A stretch of DNA of 64,000 bases from Caryophanon tenue (GCF_001700315.1 NZ_MASJ01000001.1:248001-312000); one strand, 5' to 3'; shown: positions 20,526-29,808, counted from the stretch's first letter. Program-made: numbers and translations. Notes: generated by a model from the sequence alone, not told the origin.

Positions 20526-20561
20526 TAACGAAATATAGATGAGCAGAAGGGAGTTTTTCCA

Positions 20562-21080
20562 GTGGAAGAACAAACATTTACATTACAAAATGAAGTGGGC
20601 GAAGATGTAACATGTCGCGTCGTGTTTACATTTGATGCGGAAGAACACTCATATGTGTTATTTACAGTTGTAGGCGATGAAACAGGTCAAGTGTCTGCAT
20701 TACGTTATATTTTAGATGATAACGGTGAGTTATCGGATTTTGCTGACATCGAAACAGATGAAGAGTGGGCAATGGTTGAAGAAGTAATGAACACCATTGT
20801 GAGTGAATTCTCAGAAGACCAACAAAATTTTATTACTGTAACAAATGAACAAGGTGACGATGTGGAATTCCAAATTTTACACCGTTTCCAACATCCAGAA
20901 ACGCAAAAAGATTACTTGTTTTACGGTGATTTAGATGACAATGGTATGGTGACAGAAGTATTTGCATCGGCTTATGCATCTGGTAATAACGGTGAAGTAC
21001 TTGACTTGTTACCGATTGAAACAGATGATGAATGGGCATTTGTTGAAGCGGTATTACAATCATTACAAGGTGAACAATAG
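20562..21080 (+). CDS. Tandem DUF1292 protein
   Basis: Strongly acidic 172-residue protein made of two DUF1292 units: residues about 1-80, ending ETDEEWAMVEEVMNTI, and about 85-172, ending ETDDEWAFVEAVLQSL. Each unit aligns with the single-domain YrzB just upstream, so the gene looks like a duplication followed by an internal fusion. The halves have diverged well beyond recent duplication. GTG start after AAGGGAG. Function unknown. A 15-base gap to the zinc-ribbon gene suggests co-transcription with it. Confidence 0.88.
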   Translation: MEEQTFTLQNEVGEDVTCRVVFTFDAEEHSYVLFTVVGDETGQVSALRYILDDNGELSDFADIETDEEWAMVEEVMNTIVSEFSEDQQNFITVTNEQGDDVEFQILHRFQHPETQKDYLFYGDLDDNGMVTEVFASAYASGNNGEVLDLLPIETDDEWAFVEAVLQSLQGEQ

Positions 21081-21095
21081 CAGGAGGTTTTTTTC

Positions 21096-21431
21096 GTGTA
21101 TCCAAATTGTCCAAAATGTAATTCTTCATACACGTATGAAGATGGTGTGAACTATGTATGTCCAGAATGCGCGCATGAGTGGGCGACAACACCAGAAGAG
21201 GAAGAAGTGGTAGTCATTAAAGATGCAAACGGCAACGTGCTTCAAGATGGCGACACAGTAACAGTCATTAAAGATTTAAAAGTAAAAGGTAGCTCAAGTG
21301 CTGTTAAACAAGGAACGAAAGTGAAAAATATTCGTTTAGTGCTAGATGCTACAGATGGTCATGACATCGATTGTAAAATTGATGGCTTTGGCGCAATGGG
21401 CTTAAAATCAGAGTTCGTGAAAAAGATTTAA
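21096..21431 (+). CDS. YjdM/PhnA-type zinc-ribbon protein
   Basis: Protein of 111 residues of the family annotated PhnA or YjdM, historically linked to alkylphosphonate use but of unproven function. The N-terminal zinc ribbon has [12 protein letters not shown] and CPECAHEW (four cysteines in two CxxC pairs). The C-terminal domain contains [23 protein letters not shown], the typical SH3-like barrel. GTG start nine bases after AGGAGG. It has no phosphonate genes around it. The insertion of this gene and the tandem DUF1292 gene between yrzB and mltG differs from B. subtilis. Confidence 0.9.
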   Translation: MYPNCPKCNSSYTYEDGVNYVCPECAHEWATTPEEEEVVVIKDANGNVLQDGDTVTVIKDLKVKGSSSAVKQGTKVKNIRLVLDATDGHDIDCKIDGFGAMGLKSEFVKKI

Positions 21432-21433
21432 TG

Positions 21434-21468
21434 AAAAAGATTGTCCACGTAAGCGGGCAATCTTTTTT
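21434..21468 (+). terminator. Terminator of the YjdM/PhnA gene
   Basis: 12-bp stem (21435-21446 / 21455-21466, with one G-U) ending in six T. Confidence 0.88.
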
Positions 21469-21539
21469 ACGTTAGGCGGAAAAAAGGTGACGGTGTATCT
21501 ATTTACAGCGTGAACCTTTTATCGGCATAATAGATTTGT

Positions 21540-21568
21540 TTGTCACATGCGACAGAATCTTGTATGAT
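21540..21568 (+). promoter_or_regulatory. Sigma-A promoter of mltG
   Basis: TTGTCA (21540-21545), 17-base spacer, TATGAT (21563-21568), 33 bases before the start codon. Confidence 0.7.
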
Positions 21569-21601
21569 TATTTACAGAAAAAAGTAGGGGGGATCACCTA
21601 A

Positions 21602-22738
21602 GTGGGACCAGAAAAGAAACAGCAAATGTTCCAAAATATAGCGGAACGTAAAGGCGAAATGAAAAAAGCGCGTAAAATCTTTTTAATCGTAGCAGCAGCC
21701 TTTGTTGTCATCATGCTAGGCATTGGCATTTATGGCTATTCGTATATTACAAGTGCATTAAAACCGATGAATCCAGATTCTGAGGAAACAGTGGAAATTG
21801 AAATTCCATTAGGGTCAGGTGTTACAACGATCGCGACGATTTTAGAGGACAATCAGCTCGTAAAAGATGCGAAAATATTTAAATACTATGCGAAGTTTAA
21901 AAATGAATCACAGTTCCAAGCCGGTACATATGATTTATCACAGGCAATGACATTAGATGAACTGATTGAAAGTTTAAAGTCTGGGAAATTATACCGTGAG
22001 CCATTATTTACAATTACGTATAATGAAGGCTGGACTGTTGAACAAATTGCAGAGCGTGTGGCTGAGAAAACAACGCACACAGCAGAAGACTTTTTAGCAA
22101 AAGTGGATGACCCTGCATATATTCAAGAGCTTGCAGCGAAATATCCAACATTAATTAATCCAGAAGAAATGCTTGCAGAGAATGTACGTCATCCGCTAGA
22201 AGGCTATTTATACCCTGCAACATATCCGTACTATGAGGAAAATCCACCACTGACAGTGATTATTGAACAAATGTTAGAAGAAACGAATAAATATGTTGTG
22301 CAGTATCAAGAAGCAATTGCGGCGATTGAAGATATTAACACAGCACATAAGTTTTTAACGTTCGCGTCACTGCTTGAAAAAGAAGCGACAGCCGCAACAG
22401 ACCGCGCAACGATTGCGAGTGTGTTCTATAACCGTTTTGATGAAGGAATGCCATTACAAACGGACCCAACTGTTTTATATGCGTTAGGTGAGCATAAGGA
22501 CCGTGTACTTTATTCAGATTTAGAAGTAGATAATCCATATAACACGTATAAAAATCAAGGATTACCACCAGGACCAATCGCAACACCAGGTACAGCGTCA
22601 ATGGAAGCCGCATTAAGTCCATCAAAAACGGAGTATTTATTCTTCTTAGCGGACAAAGATGGCAAAAACTACTTCGCGAAAACATACGAAGAGCATCAGC
22701 AAAATGTTGCCAAATACATTGATACGCAATACGAATAA
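21602..22738 (+). CDS. mltG: Endolytic peptidoglycan transglycosylase MltG
   Basis: Membrane-anchored lytic transglycosylase that cleaves nascent glycan strands. The 378-residue product has a short basic cytosolic N-terminus, one transmembrane helix (about residues 27-48), a LysM-like subdomain with IPLGSGVTTIATILE, and the YceG catalytic domain. The catalytic glutamate sits in FASLLEKEA near residue 261, followed by FYNRFDEGMPLQTDPTVLYALG and NTYKNQGLPPGPIATPG. GTG start after a G-rich ribosome site. Same position as B. subtilis yrrL. It ends at a terminator rather than reading into trmR. Confidence 0.95.
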   Translation: MGPEKKQQMFQNIAERKGEMKKARKIFLIVAAAFVVIMLGIGIYGYSYITSALKPMNPDSEETVEIEIPLGSGVTTIATILEDNQLVKDAKIFKYYAKFKNESQFQAGTYDLSQAMTLDELIESLKSGKLYREPLFTITYNEGWTVEQIAERVAEKTTHTAEDFLAKVDDPAYIQELAAKYPTLINPEEMLAENVRHPLEGYLYPATYPYYEENPPLTVIIEQMLEETNKYVVQYQEAIAAIEDINTAHKFLTFASLLEKEATAATDRATIASVFYNRFDEGMPLQTDPTVLYALGEHKDRVLYSDLEVDNPYNTYKNQGLPPGPIATPGTASMEAALSPSKTEYLFFLADKDGKNYFAKTYEEHQQNVAKYIDTQYE

Positions 22739-22807
22739 TAGGCATGCAGTATATTGAAAAGATGAGTCTTTCCCATCAATTTGTCACAATTTCAAAATAA
22801 CAACGGG

Positions 22808-22841
22808 TCAGAGGAAAGAACAGTCGCTTTCCTCTGATTTT
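22808..22841 (+). terminator. Terminator of mltG
   Basis: Perfect 11-bp stem (22808-22818 / 22827-22837) with T-rich 3' side. Confidence 0.85.
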
Positions 22842-22916
22842 CATGTTATTATAGATTGTGATTTTTTGATGTTTAACAACTGTTGAATGATAAAAGATAC
22901 ATGAAGGTGGGCGCAA

Positions 22917-23078
22917 GTGCTGCTCTCCTTTTTTCTGTGTATAAACGGCTATTTTTTGGACTTTGTGCAGAAATATGTGATGTTTTGCCCTGTAAGCGAT
23001 GAACATATATTGACGGCAGAAGAAGTGGACGTTTTCGCAGAGGAAAAGTATAGAGACATTCAAAAAAGTAAGGAGTAA
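22917..23078 (+). CDS. Probable small protein, 53 residues, coupled to trmR
   Basis: GTG start preceded by AAGGTGG at six bases. The frame ends only six bases before the trmR start, and its last codons AAG-GAG-TAA form the trmR ribosome site. The product has a hydrophobic N-terminal stretch (MLLSFFLCINGYFLDFV) and a charged C-terminus (EEVDVFAEEKYRDI). That could be a short membrane or signal-like segment with an acidic tail. I do not recognise a family. Its ribosome site, coupling and lack of a competing gene support it; its short length and the absence of homology evidence weaken it. Confidence 0.5.
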   Translation: MLLSFFLCINGYFLDFVQKYVMFCPVSDEHILTAEEVDVFAEEKYRDIQKSKE

Positions 23079-23084
23079 CGTGAA

Positions 23085-23717
23085 ATGGAATTATCTGATC
23101 ACTACATTGCGACCTTTATTCATGAGCGTAGCGAATTGTTACTAGAAATGGAGCGCTATGCAGAAGAACACCATGTACCAATTATGCAACTTGCCGGAAT
23201 TGAAGCATTAGCACAATTGTTACGCATTCAAAATCCAGCAACGATTTTAGAAATCGGTACAGCAATTGGCTATTCAGCGATGCGTATGGCAGAAGCATTG
23301 CCTAATGTGCACATTACGACGATTGAGCGCGATACAGCCCGTGTCGAGAAGGCGCGCGACTTTATTGGCCGTTCAGACGTTGCCGCGCAAATTCGCGTCA
23401 TTGAAGGGGATGCATTAGAAGTTGATAATGCTGATTTATTACCACAATATGATGCGGTGTTTATTGATGCAGCCAAAGGGCAGTATCAAAAGTTCTTTGA
23501 AAAATATTCGCCATTAGTACCGAGCGGCGGCATTTTATATATTGATAATATGTATATGCATGGATTATCTGATTTAGATATTAAAGAAGTACCGCGTCGT
23601 AAGCGTACAATGATTCGAAATTTAAAAACATTCTCAGACTGGATTTTAAGTCATGAGGAGTACACATCTGCCTTCTTCCCGATTGGCGATGGTATTTTAA
23701 TTTGTTTGAAGAGGTGA
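23085..23717 (+). CDS. trmR: tRNA 5-hydroxyuridine methyltransferase TrmR
   Basis: SAM-dependent O-methyltransferase (B. subtilis YrrM) that methylates ho5U34 to mo5U34 in tRNAs. The 210-residue Rossmann-fold product has ILEIGTAIGYSAMRMAEALP (motif I, near 50-69), the acidic TTIERD, VIEGDALE, and the metal-binding FIDAAKGQY with DN in ILYIDNMYMHG. The ATG at 23085 is preceded by AAGGAG. It is followed immediately by the two U32 peptidase-like genes that make ho5U, so this is a complete mo5U34 operon. Confidence 0.93.
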   Translation: MELSDHYIATFIHERSELLLEMERYAEEHHVPIMQLAGIEALAQLLRIQNPATILEIGTAIGYSAMRMAEALPNVHITTIERDTARVEKARDFIGRSDVAAQIRVIEGDALEVDNADLLPQYDAVFIDAAKGQYQKFFEKYSPLVPSGGILYIDNMYMHGLSDLDIKEVPRRKRTMIRNLKTFSDWILSHEEYTSAFFPIGDGILICLKR

Positions 23718-23722
23718 GCAAC

Positions 23723-24658
23723 GTGACAAAAAAACCTGAATTATTAGTGACGCCACAATCTGTGGCACATGTAGAAGCTTTACTAGCAGCTGGCGCTGAT
23801 GCATTTGTCATTGGTGAACAAAAGTTTGGTCTACGTTTAGCTGGAGACTTTACGGTAGACGAAGTACGTGAGGCAACAAAGATTATTCATGCAGCAGGTA
23901 AGAAAGTATACGTAGCGGTGAATGTACTGTTTCATAATGACCGTTTAGAAGCGCTTGATGTGTATTTACAGCAAATGCAAGACATCGGTGTCGATGCGTT
24001 GTTATTCGGTGACCCTGCTGTTGTGGTAGCGGTTAGAGAACTTGGCATTACGATTCCACTACACTGGAGTCCAGAGACAATTGCAACAAACTGGTTCCAA
24101 TGCAATTATTGGGGCGAGCGCGGAGCAACACGAGCGGTATTAGCGCGTGAGCTGTCGATGGAGGAAGTGTTAGAAACGAAGGAGCATGCGAACGTTGCCA
24201 TTGAAGTGCAAGTGCACGGCATGACATGTATGTTCCAGTCGAAGCGTTCATTGCTAGGCAATTACTTCTTATATCGCGATGAAGTGATGGAAGTCGAAAA
24301 TCGTAAAGACAATCGCAATATGTTTTTACATGACAAAGAGCGTAAAAATAAATACCCAATTTATGAAGATATGAATGGTACGCACATTTTCTCACCAAAT
24401 GATATGTGTATTATTGATGAATTAACAGAGCTGTTTGAAGCAGGCATTGATGCGTTGAAATTTGATGCTGTGCTGCAAGAGTTTGCGTACACAGTACGTG
24501 TCACAAATTTATATCGTCAAGCAATTGATGCGTATTTTGACGAAGGTGTCGATGCGTATGAGGAGATCAAAGACGATTTACTTGCACAAATTGAGGAGAT
24601 TCAACCAGCATTACGTCCACTAGATACAGGTTTCATTTTTAAAGAAACGGTTTATTAG
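23723..24658 (+). CDS. trhP1: tRNA 5-hydroxyuridine synthesis protein TrhP1 (U32 family, YrrN)
   Basis: Peptidase U32-family protein of 311 residues, with the TIM-barrel start ELLVTPQSVAHVEALLAAGADAFVIG. In B. subtilis yrrN and yrrO are both needed for prephenate-dependent hydroxylation of U34. Only one cysteine remains where the partner has the Fe-S cysteine group (VHGMTCMFQSKRSLLGNYF), so this subunit probably does not bind a cluster by itself. I chose the GTG at 23723, five bases after GAGGTGAG, which overlaps the trmR stop. The 14-base gap to trhP2 suggests a two-subunit enzyme. Confidence 0.9.
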   Translation: MTKKPELLVTPQSVAHVEALLAAGADAFVIGEQKFGLRLAGDFTVDEVREATKIIHAAGKKVYVAVNVLFHNDRLEALDVYLQQMQDIGVDALLFGDPAVVVAVRELGITIPLHWSPETIATNWFQCNYWGERGATRAVLARELSMEEVLETKEHANVAIEVQVHGMTCMFQSKRSLLGNYFLYRDEVMEVENRKDNRNMFLHDKERKNKYPIYEDMNGTHIFSPNDMCIIDELTELFEAGIDALKFDAVLQEFAYTVRVTNLYRQAIDAYFDEGVDAYEEIKDDLLAQIEEIQPALRPLDTGFIFKETVY

Positions 24659-24672
24659 GACGAGGGGGGTAC

Positions 24673-25968
24673 ATGATGTTACAACTAATTCAAAATGATA
24701 AAATTCGTTCGGTTGTAGACGGCAAAACAGTCATTACGAAAAAGCCAGAATTATTAGCACCTGCCGGCAACTTAGAAAAGCTAAAAGTAGCGGTGCATTA
24801 TGGCGCAGACGCGGTATTTATCGGCGGACAAGAGTTTGGTCTACGTTCAAATGCCGGCAACTTCACGATTGAAGAAATGCGTGAAGGGGTAGAGTTTGCG
24901 GAGAAGTATGGTGCTGTTATTTATGTCACAACGAATATTTTTGCACATAACGAAAATATGGATGGCTTAACAGAATACTTACAAGCGATTGAAGGCGCAG
25001 GTGTACGCGGTATTATTGTAGCGGATCCGCTTATTATTGAAACATGCCGTAAAGCCGCACCGAAGCTTGAAATCCACTTATCGACGCAGCAGTCCTTATC
25101 CAACTGGAAAGCTGTGAAGTATTGGAAAGATGAAGGGTTACACCGTGTTGTACTTGCACGTGAAGTTGGTGGCGAGGAAATGCGCAAAATGAAAGAGGAA
25201 GTGGATATCGAAATCGAGGCGTTCGTGCACGGTGCGATGTGTATCGCTTACTCTGGTCGTTGCGTGTTATCGAACCATATGACTGCGCGCGATTCAAACC
25301 GTGGTGGCTGCTGCCAGTCTTGTCGCTGGGATTATGATTTATATGAACAGCAAGACGGCGAAGAGGTAGCATTATTTACCGAAGAGGACGCGCCATTTGC
25401 CATGAGCCCGAAAGATTTAAAGTTAATCGAATCTATTCCACACATGATTGAGCTTGGTATTGATTCATTGAAAGTAGAAGGGCGCATGAAATCGATTCAC
25501 TACGTAGCAACTGTTATTTCAGTGTATCGTAAAGTAATTGATGCGTATTGCGCAGATCCTGAAAACTTCACAATCAAACGTGAATGGCTAGAAGAGTTAG
25601 ACCGTTGTGCAAACCGTGATACAGCATCATCGTTCTTCTTAGACGCGCCAGGTGTTGACCAGCAAATGTTCGGTGCTGAGGCAGCGAAGACAAAAAATGC
25701 AGCATGGGATTTTGCCGGTGTTGTATTAGACTATGATGCAACTACACAAATGGTGACATTACAGCAACGTAATTTCTTCCGACCAGGTGACACGATTGAA
25801 TTTTTCGGTCCAGAAATCCAAAGTTATCAAATGACGGTTGGCGATATTTATGATGACAAAGGGGTAGCACTTGATGCAGCCCGTCATCCGTTAGCAACCA
25901 TTCGTTTTAAAGTAGATCACCCAGTTTATCCAAATAATATGATGCGTAAGGAGCTTAAAAAAGTATGA
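24673..25968 (+). CDS. trhP2: tRNA 5-hydroxyuridine synthesis protein TrhP2 (U32 family, YrrO)
   Basis: U32-family protein of 431 residues. It starts with [28 protein letters not shown] after a roughly 28-residue lead. The Fe-S type cysteine set CIAYSGRC followed by [12 protein letters not shown] is intact near residues 192-217. The C-terminal region includes a beta-barrel ([20 protein letters not shown]). Expected to hydroxylate U34 together with TrhP1 using prephenate. Two consecutive ATG codons (24673, 24676) follow GAGGGGGG, and either may be used. The stop overlaps the udk start by four bases. Confidence 0.92.
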   Translation: MMLQLIQNDKIRSVVDGKTVITKKPELLAPAGNLEKLKVAVHYGADAVFIGGQEFGLRSNAGNFTIEEMREGVEFAEKYGAVIYVTTNIFAHNENMDGLTEYLQAIEGAGVRGIIVADPLIIETCRKAAPKLEIHLSTQQSLSNWKAVKYWKDEGLHRVVLAREVGGEEMRKMKEEVDIEIEAFVHGAMCIAYSGRCVLSNHMTARDSNRGGCCQSCRWDYDLYEQQDGEEVALFTEEDAPFAMSPKDLKLIESIPHMIELGIDSLKVEGRMKSIHYVATVISVYRKVIDAYCADPENFTIKREWLEELDRCANRDTASSFFLDAPGVDQQMFGAEAAKTKNAAWDFAGVVLDYDATTQMVTLQQRNFFRPGDTIEFFGPEIQSYQMTVGDIYDDKGVALDAARHPLATIRFKVDHPVYPNNMMRKELKKV

Positions 25969-26600
25969 CAAAACGCCCTGTAGTAATCGGTATCGCAGGT
26001 GGCTCTTGTTCAGGTAAAACAAGTGTTACACGTGCCGTATATGAAGTATTTAAAGAACATTCAGTAGTAGTAATCGAGCAAGATTATTATTATAAAGACC
26101 AAGCTCACTTAACGTTTGATGAGCGTTTATTAACAAACTATGACCACCCATTTGCGTTTGATACAGATTTATTAATCGAGCATGTGACATCATTAATTGA
26201 TCGTAAACCTGTACAAAAGCCGGTGTATGACTATGTGAATCATACGCGTGCAGAAGAAGTGATTGCAGTAGAGCCAGTTGATGTAATTATCGTCGAAGGT
26301 ATTTTAGTGTTAGAAGATGAGCGTTTACGCGATTTAATGAATATTAAAATCTTTGTAGATACAGATGCTGATTTACGTATTATTCGTCGTATTCAACGTG
26401 ATATTAAAGAGCGTGGTCGTACAGCAGATTCAGTAATTGACCAATATTTATCAGCGGTTCGTCCGATGCACAATTTATTTATTGAGCCAACGAAGCGCCA
26501 TGCGCATTTAATCATTCCAGAAGGTGGCGGTAACGAAGTAGCCATCGACCTATTGATTACAAAAATTAAAACAATTCTTGAATCAAATGACGTTATGTAA
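25965..26600 (+). CDS. udk: Uridine kinase
   Basis: Salvage kinase that phosphorylates uridine and cytidine. The 211-residue P-loop NTPase has Walker [10 protein letters not shown] near residues 11-19, [10 protein letters not shown] and YDHPFAFD for substrate binding, [12 protein letters not shown] (Walker B) and [12 protein letters not shown] (lid). Overlaps trhP2 by four bases (ATGA), so it is translationally coupled. Same position as in B. subtilis. Transcription probably stops at the hairpin 94 bases downstream. Confidence 0.95.
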   Translation: MTKRPVVIGIAGGSCSGKTSVTRAVYEVFKEHSVVVIEQDYYYKDQAHLTFDERLLTNYDHPFAFDTDLLIEHVTSLIDRKPVQKPVYDYVNHTRAEEVIAVEPVDVIIVEGILVLEDERLRDLMNIKIFVDTDADLRIIRRIQRDIKERGRTADSVIDQYLSAVRPMHNLFIEPTKRHAHLIIPEGGGNEVAIDLLITKIKTILESNDVM

Positions 26601-26693
26601 TATGATAGGGAAAGTATGAACGATAGCTCATTGATAAGCTATTGAAAATTTTTCCTATATACATTACAATTAACGCTATATAATGCTTACACA

Positions 26694-26738
26694 AAATCGA
26701 CCATTTTAGGGATGTTTCCTCTAATGGTCGAGTTTTTC
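26694..26738 (+). terminator. Terminator between udk and greA
   Basis: Stem 26697-26710 / 26718-26731 (mismatches near the loop), followed by five T. A TATAAT at 26679-26684 just upstream has no good -35 box. If it is active, this hairpin would act as a greA leader attenuator. Confidence 0.75.
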
Positions 26739-26785
26739 TATTTTGTAATCGCTTTAAAGCGTGAAAATCTAAGGAGTGAATGAAG

Positions 26786-27466
26786 TTGTCTAATGAAAAA
26801 AAATACCCTATGACAATTTTAGGGAAATTAGAAAAAGAACGTGAAATGGAGCAGTTAATTAAAATTAACCGTCCAGAAATCGTAGCGCGTATTAAAGAAG
26901 CGCGTGAATTAGGAGATTTATCGGAAAATGCTGAGTACCATGCAGCAAAAGAAGAGCAATCAATCCTAGAAGGTCGAATTGCAACAATTAACAATATGCT
27001 ACGTTTTGTTGAAATTATTGATGAAAAAATTTCACTTGATGATAAAGCAAAATTAGAAGCTTACTTAGCAGAAGCACAAGAAAAAGTAGCTGAGTACGAA
27101 GCAGCAAGTGTTACAGCGAAAGAAAATAACGCAAAAGAAGAAGCGGCGTTATTAGATGAAAAAGTAAAGCTTGAAAAATGGTATGCTGAAAAAGTGGAAG
27201 AGCTTTTAGCAACTGTAGAAGTAGACGCTGAAAAGAAAACATCTGAAGTTGTGACAATCGGTAAAACAGTAACATTCGTAGAAGTAGGCGAAGATGACGA
27301 AGAGTCATATACAATCGTTGGTTCTGCGGAAGCTGACCCATTTGAAGGTAAAATTTCAAATGACTCACCAATCGCGCGTGGTTTACTTGAGCGTAAAGTA
27401 GGCGATGTTGTGAAAATCGCGACTCCTGGTGGCGACATGGAAGTGAAAATCATTAAAATTCAATAA
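26786..27466 (+). CDS. greA: Transcription elongation factor GreA with an extra helical insertion
   Basis: Rescues backtracked RNA polymerase by stimulating transcript cleavage. The 226-residue product is about 68 residues longer than the usual 158. Residues 1-80 match the GreA N-terminal coiled coil, including the catalytic tip GDLSENAEY. Residues 150-226 match the FKBP-like domain ([28 protein letters not shown]). Between them, residues about 82-150 form a highly charged Ala/Glu/Lys-rich segment predicted to fold as another helical hairpin. I chose the TTG at 26786, nine bases after AAGGAG, over an ATG six bases earlier that is too close. The frame is continuous, so this is not a sequencing frameshift. 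Function should be retained. Confidence 0.9.
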   Translation: MSNEKKYPMTILGKLEKEREMEQLIKINRPEIVARIKEARELGDLSENAEYHAAKEEQSILEGRIATINNMLRFVEIIDEKISLDDKAKLEAYLAEAQEKVAEYEAASVTAKENNAKEEAALLDEKVKLEKWYAEKVEELLATVEVDAEKKTSEVVTIGKTVTFVEVGEDDEESYTIVGSAEADPFEGKISNDSPIARGLLERKVGDVVKIATPGGDMEVKIIKIQ

Positions 27467-27524
27467 TAGAATTACATCAAGAAGCTTGCTGCGTGCAGGC
27501 TTCTTTTAACGAGGAGGAATTTGT

Positions 27525-28217
27525 ATGAAAATTGCAGTAATTGGTGCAATGGAAGAAGAAGTACAGTTATTACGTGACACATTAGAAAATGTCGCAACTG
27601 AAAAAATCGCAGGTACAGAATATACGACGGGTACATATGCCGGTAAAGATGTCATTTTAATGAAGAGTGGTATTGGTAAAGTAAACGCAGCAATGTCAAC
27701 GGCAATTTTACTAGACCGCTATAAACCAACAGTTGTCATTAATACAGGTTCAGCAGGTGGTTATGATCCGACACTTGAAGTAGGGGCAGTTGTTATTTCG
27801 GATGAAGTGCGTCACCATGATGTGGATGCATGTGTATTTGGCTATGAAATCGGTCAAGTACCGCAAATGCCGGCAGCGTTTAAAGCGGATGCGAAATTAA
27901 TCGAGGTGGCAAAAGAAGCGGTTGAAGCAGTAGGTGAGCATAAATATGGTGTTGGCTTAATTTGTTCAGGTGATGTATTTATGAGCGACCCTGTTCGTGC
28001 AGAACTTGTACGTGGACAATTCCCAACAATGAAAGCTGTCGAAATGGAAGCAGCAGCTGTTGCACAAGTATGTTACCAATTTGGTACGCCATTTGTTGTC
28101 ATTCGTGCGTTATCGGATATTGCAGGACAACAATCAAACATTAGCTTTGATGAATTTTTACCGGTAGCCGCAAAACATTCGACACAAGTCGTATTAAAAG
28201 CAATCGAAACATTATAA
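27525..28217 (+). CDS. mtnN: 5'-methylthioadenosine/S-adenosylhomocysteine nucleosidase
   Basis: Cytosolic nucleosidase (Pfs) that hydrolyses MTA and SAH, feeding methionine salvage and autoinducer-2 formation. The 230-residue protein has [10 protein letters not shown] at the start, [11 protein letters not shown], the purine-binding SGDVFMSDP and the ribose-binding [14 protein letters not shown]. Near the end it carries the catalytic aspartate in [10 protein letters not shown] strong AGGAGG lies before the ATG. Follows greA as in B. subtilis. Ends at a bidirectional terminator facing pssA. Confidence 0.96.
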   Translation: MKIAVIGAMEEEVQLLRDTLENVATEKIAGTEYTTGTYAGKDVILMKSGIGKVNAAMSTAILLDRYKPTVVINTGSAGGYDPTLEVGAVVISDEVRHHDVDACVFGYEIGQVPQMPAAFKADAKLIEVAKEAVEAVGEHKYGVGLICSGDVFMSDPVRAELVRGQFPTMKAVEMEAAAVAQVCYQFGTPFVVIRALSDIAGQQSNISFDEFLPVAAKHSTQVVLKAIETL

Positions 28218-28220
28218 TAA

Positions 28221-28262
28221 ATAAAAAGTGTAGTCCCTTTATTAAGGACTACACTTTTTTTA
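28221..28262. terminator. Bidirectional terminator between mtnN and pssA
   Basis: 14-bp stem (28223-28236 / 28246-28259, essentially perfect) flanked by A and T runs. It overlaps the pssA stop codon. Confidence 0.92.
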
Positions 28263-28788
28263 TCGTAAATGTGCTGATCATGAGGATAGCTAAAATCGGT
28301 GTTAAAAACATATAGAAAACAGGATTCGCAAAATCTAAAAAGAAGATTGTGAACGTTAGCAGAGAACCAGCCGCTGTAATTGGCAGCCCTGTGAAATAGC
28401 CATTTGACTCTGAAACGTTGAATCGAGCTAAACGTAAAGCACCGCAAACGATATAAAGTACGGTCATAATCATCCCGACTGTACTGAAATCATGTAACAC
28501 AACTTGATAAGCAAGCAAGGCAGGCGCTACGCCGAATGAAATAATATCACTCATCGAATCAAGCTGTTTACCAAGCTCGGATTCTTGCTGTAGTTTACGC
28601 GCCACTTTGCCGTCATAGCGGTCTAGTAGTGCTGCAATGAAAATAAATAAAATGGCATAGCTATAATAGCCTTCGAATGTTGCCATAATCGATGCGCCAC
28701 CAAATGACATGTTGGCAATCGTTAAAATATTTGCAGCTTGCGATTTTAGTTTTTTTACCGTTGTATCCACCATATGAAGAAGAAACAT
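28249..28788 (-). CDS. pssA: CDP-diacylglycerol--serine O-phosphatidyltransferase
   Basis: Membrane enzyme that makes phosphatidylserine from CDP-diacylglycerol and serine. The 179-residue product has about six hydrophobic segments and the complete CDP-alcohol phosphatidyltransferase motif DG-x2-AR-x8-G-x3-D-x3-D (DGKVAR...GKQLDSMSD near residues 59-81). ATG at 28788 after AAAGGAG. Divergent from psd, which decarboxylates its product; together they provide phosphatidylethanolamine. Confidence 0.94.
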   Translation of the reverse strand: MFLLHMVDTTVKKLKSQAANILTIANMSFGGASIMATFEGYYSYAILFIFIAALLDRYDGKVARKLQQESELGKQLDSMSDIISFGVAPALLAYQVVLHDFSTVGMIMTVLYIVCGALRLARFNVSESNGYFTGLPITAAGSLLTFTIFFLDFANPVFYMFLTPILAILMISTFTIKKV

Positions 28789-29028
28789 GGGGAAACACTC
28801 CTTTGGATTATAGGATAATGAACGCGTCCATTCCTATAGCATTTTTGTGATTCTATGCGTATGTGCATTGTATAATAAGGTCAGACATGTTTAAATAAAA
28901 AGAGCACATACATTCCTTAAGTGTATAGAAATTCGTGAGAAATGTACACACTTATACCAAAACTTTATCTTTCTCATTATACTTGGAATAGCGAAAAAAT
29001 GTAAGAATGAATTTAAGTGAGGAATTTT

Positions 29029-29808
29029 ATGATTGAAAAATTGTACCAACAGTGTATTGAACTAACGAATAAACGCTGGTCTTCAGTTGTTTTGCAAAAA
29101 GCAGTGACATCATCATTCAGCAAGCGTATGATTTCCTCGTATAGTAAAGTATACGATATTAATATTGCGGAGGTTTCAAAACCGCTTGAGGAATTTACAT
29201 CTTTACATGATTTTTTTACGCGTGAATTACAGGAAGATGCGCGTCCAATTGATGCTGGCGATGCGCTTGTAAGTCCTGTAGACGCGAAAGTCGAATCATT
29301 TGGGCACATTACCGATGACATGGTGTTTATGGTGAAAGGCAAAGCGTATTGTTTAGAGGATTTACTCGGCAATGAGCAGCGCGCAAACGCTTATCGTAAT
29401 GGGCGGTACATTGTCTTCTATTTAAGCCCAGCAGATTATCATCGCATGCATAGCCCTGTAGATGCACATGTTGTTCGTCAATATGTACTCGGGCAAAATT
29501 CTTATCCGGTAAATGAAATGGGCTTAACGTTTGGGAAGAAGCCGTTATCCCATAACTACCGAATGGTGACACAGTTACAAGCAACGAATGGTGTACAGAT
29601 GGATTTTATTAAAGTGGGCGCCATGTTTGTGAACTCCATTGCGCTAACGAATACATCGAACGAGTGGGTGCGCGGTGAAGAAGTGGGGTATTTCACGTTT
29701 GGCTCAACAGTTGTCATGCTATTTGAGCAAGAAACGGTTGAATTTACCGAAAATGTTGTGCAAGGTTCGATGATTCGAATGGGTACAGCGTTCGCAAATA
29801 TGTTATAA
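29029..29808 (+). CDS. psd: Phosphatidylserine decarboxylase proenzyme
   Basis: Pyruvoyl enzyme that converts phosphatidylserine to phosphatidylethanolamine. The 259-residue precursor has the self-cleavage GST site in GYFTFGSTVVMLFE near residue 225, where the serine becomes the pyruvoyl group. The conserved VSPVDAKVESFG and the metal/base region YLSPADYHRMHSPVDA are also present. The ATG at 29029 follows GTGAGG by seven bases. It is back-to-back with pssA, separated by about 240 bases that hold both promoters. Ends at its own terminator. Confidence 0.95.
   Translation: MIEKLYQQCIELTNKRWSSVVLQKAVTSSFSKRMISSYSKVYDINIAEVSKPLEEFTSLHDFFTRELQEDARPIDAGDALVSPVDAKVESFGHITDDMVFMVKGKAYCLEDLLGNEQRANAYRNGRYIVFYLSPADYHRMHSPVDAHVVRQYVLGQNSYPVNEMGLTFGKKPLSHNYRMVTQLQATNGVQMDFIKVGAMFVNSIALTNTSNEWVRGEEVGYFTFGSTVVMLFEQETVEFTENVVQGSMIRMGTAFANML

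Noticed and set aside
22776-23063. 95-residue minus-strand ORF in the mltG-trmR gap
   Set aside because: It lacks a ribosome site, crosses the mltG terminator, and conflicts with the better supported plus-strand small ORF.
26786-27466. greA as two genes or a frameshifted fusion
   Set aside because: The frame is continuous, codon use is uniform, and both flanking domains are in register. The extra part is helical and charged, not random.
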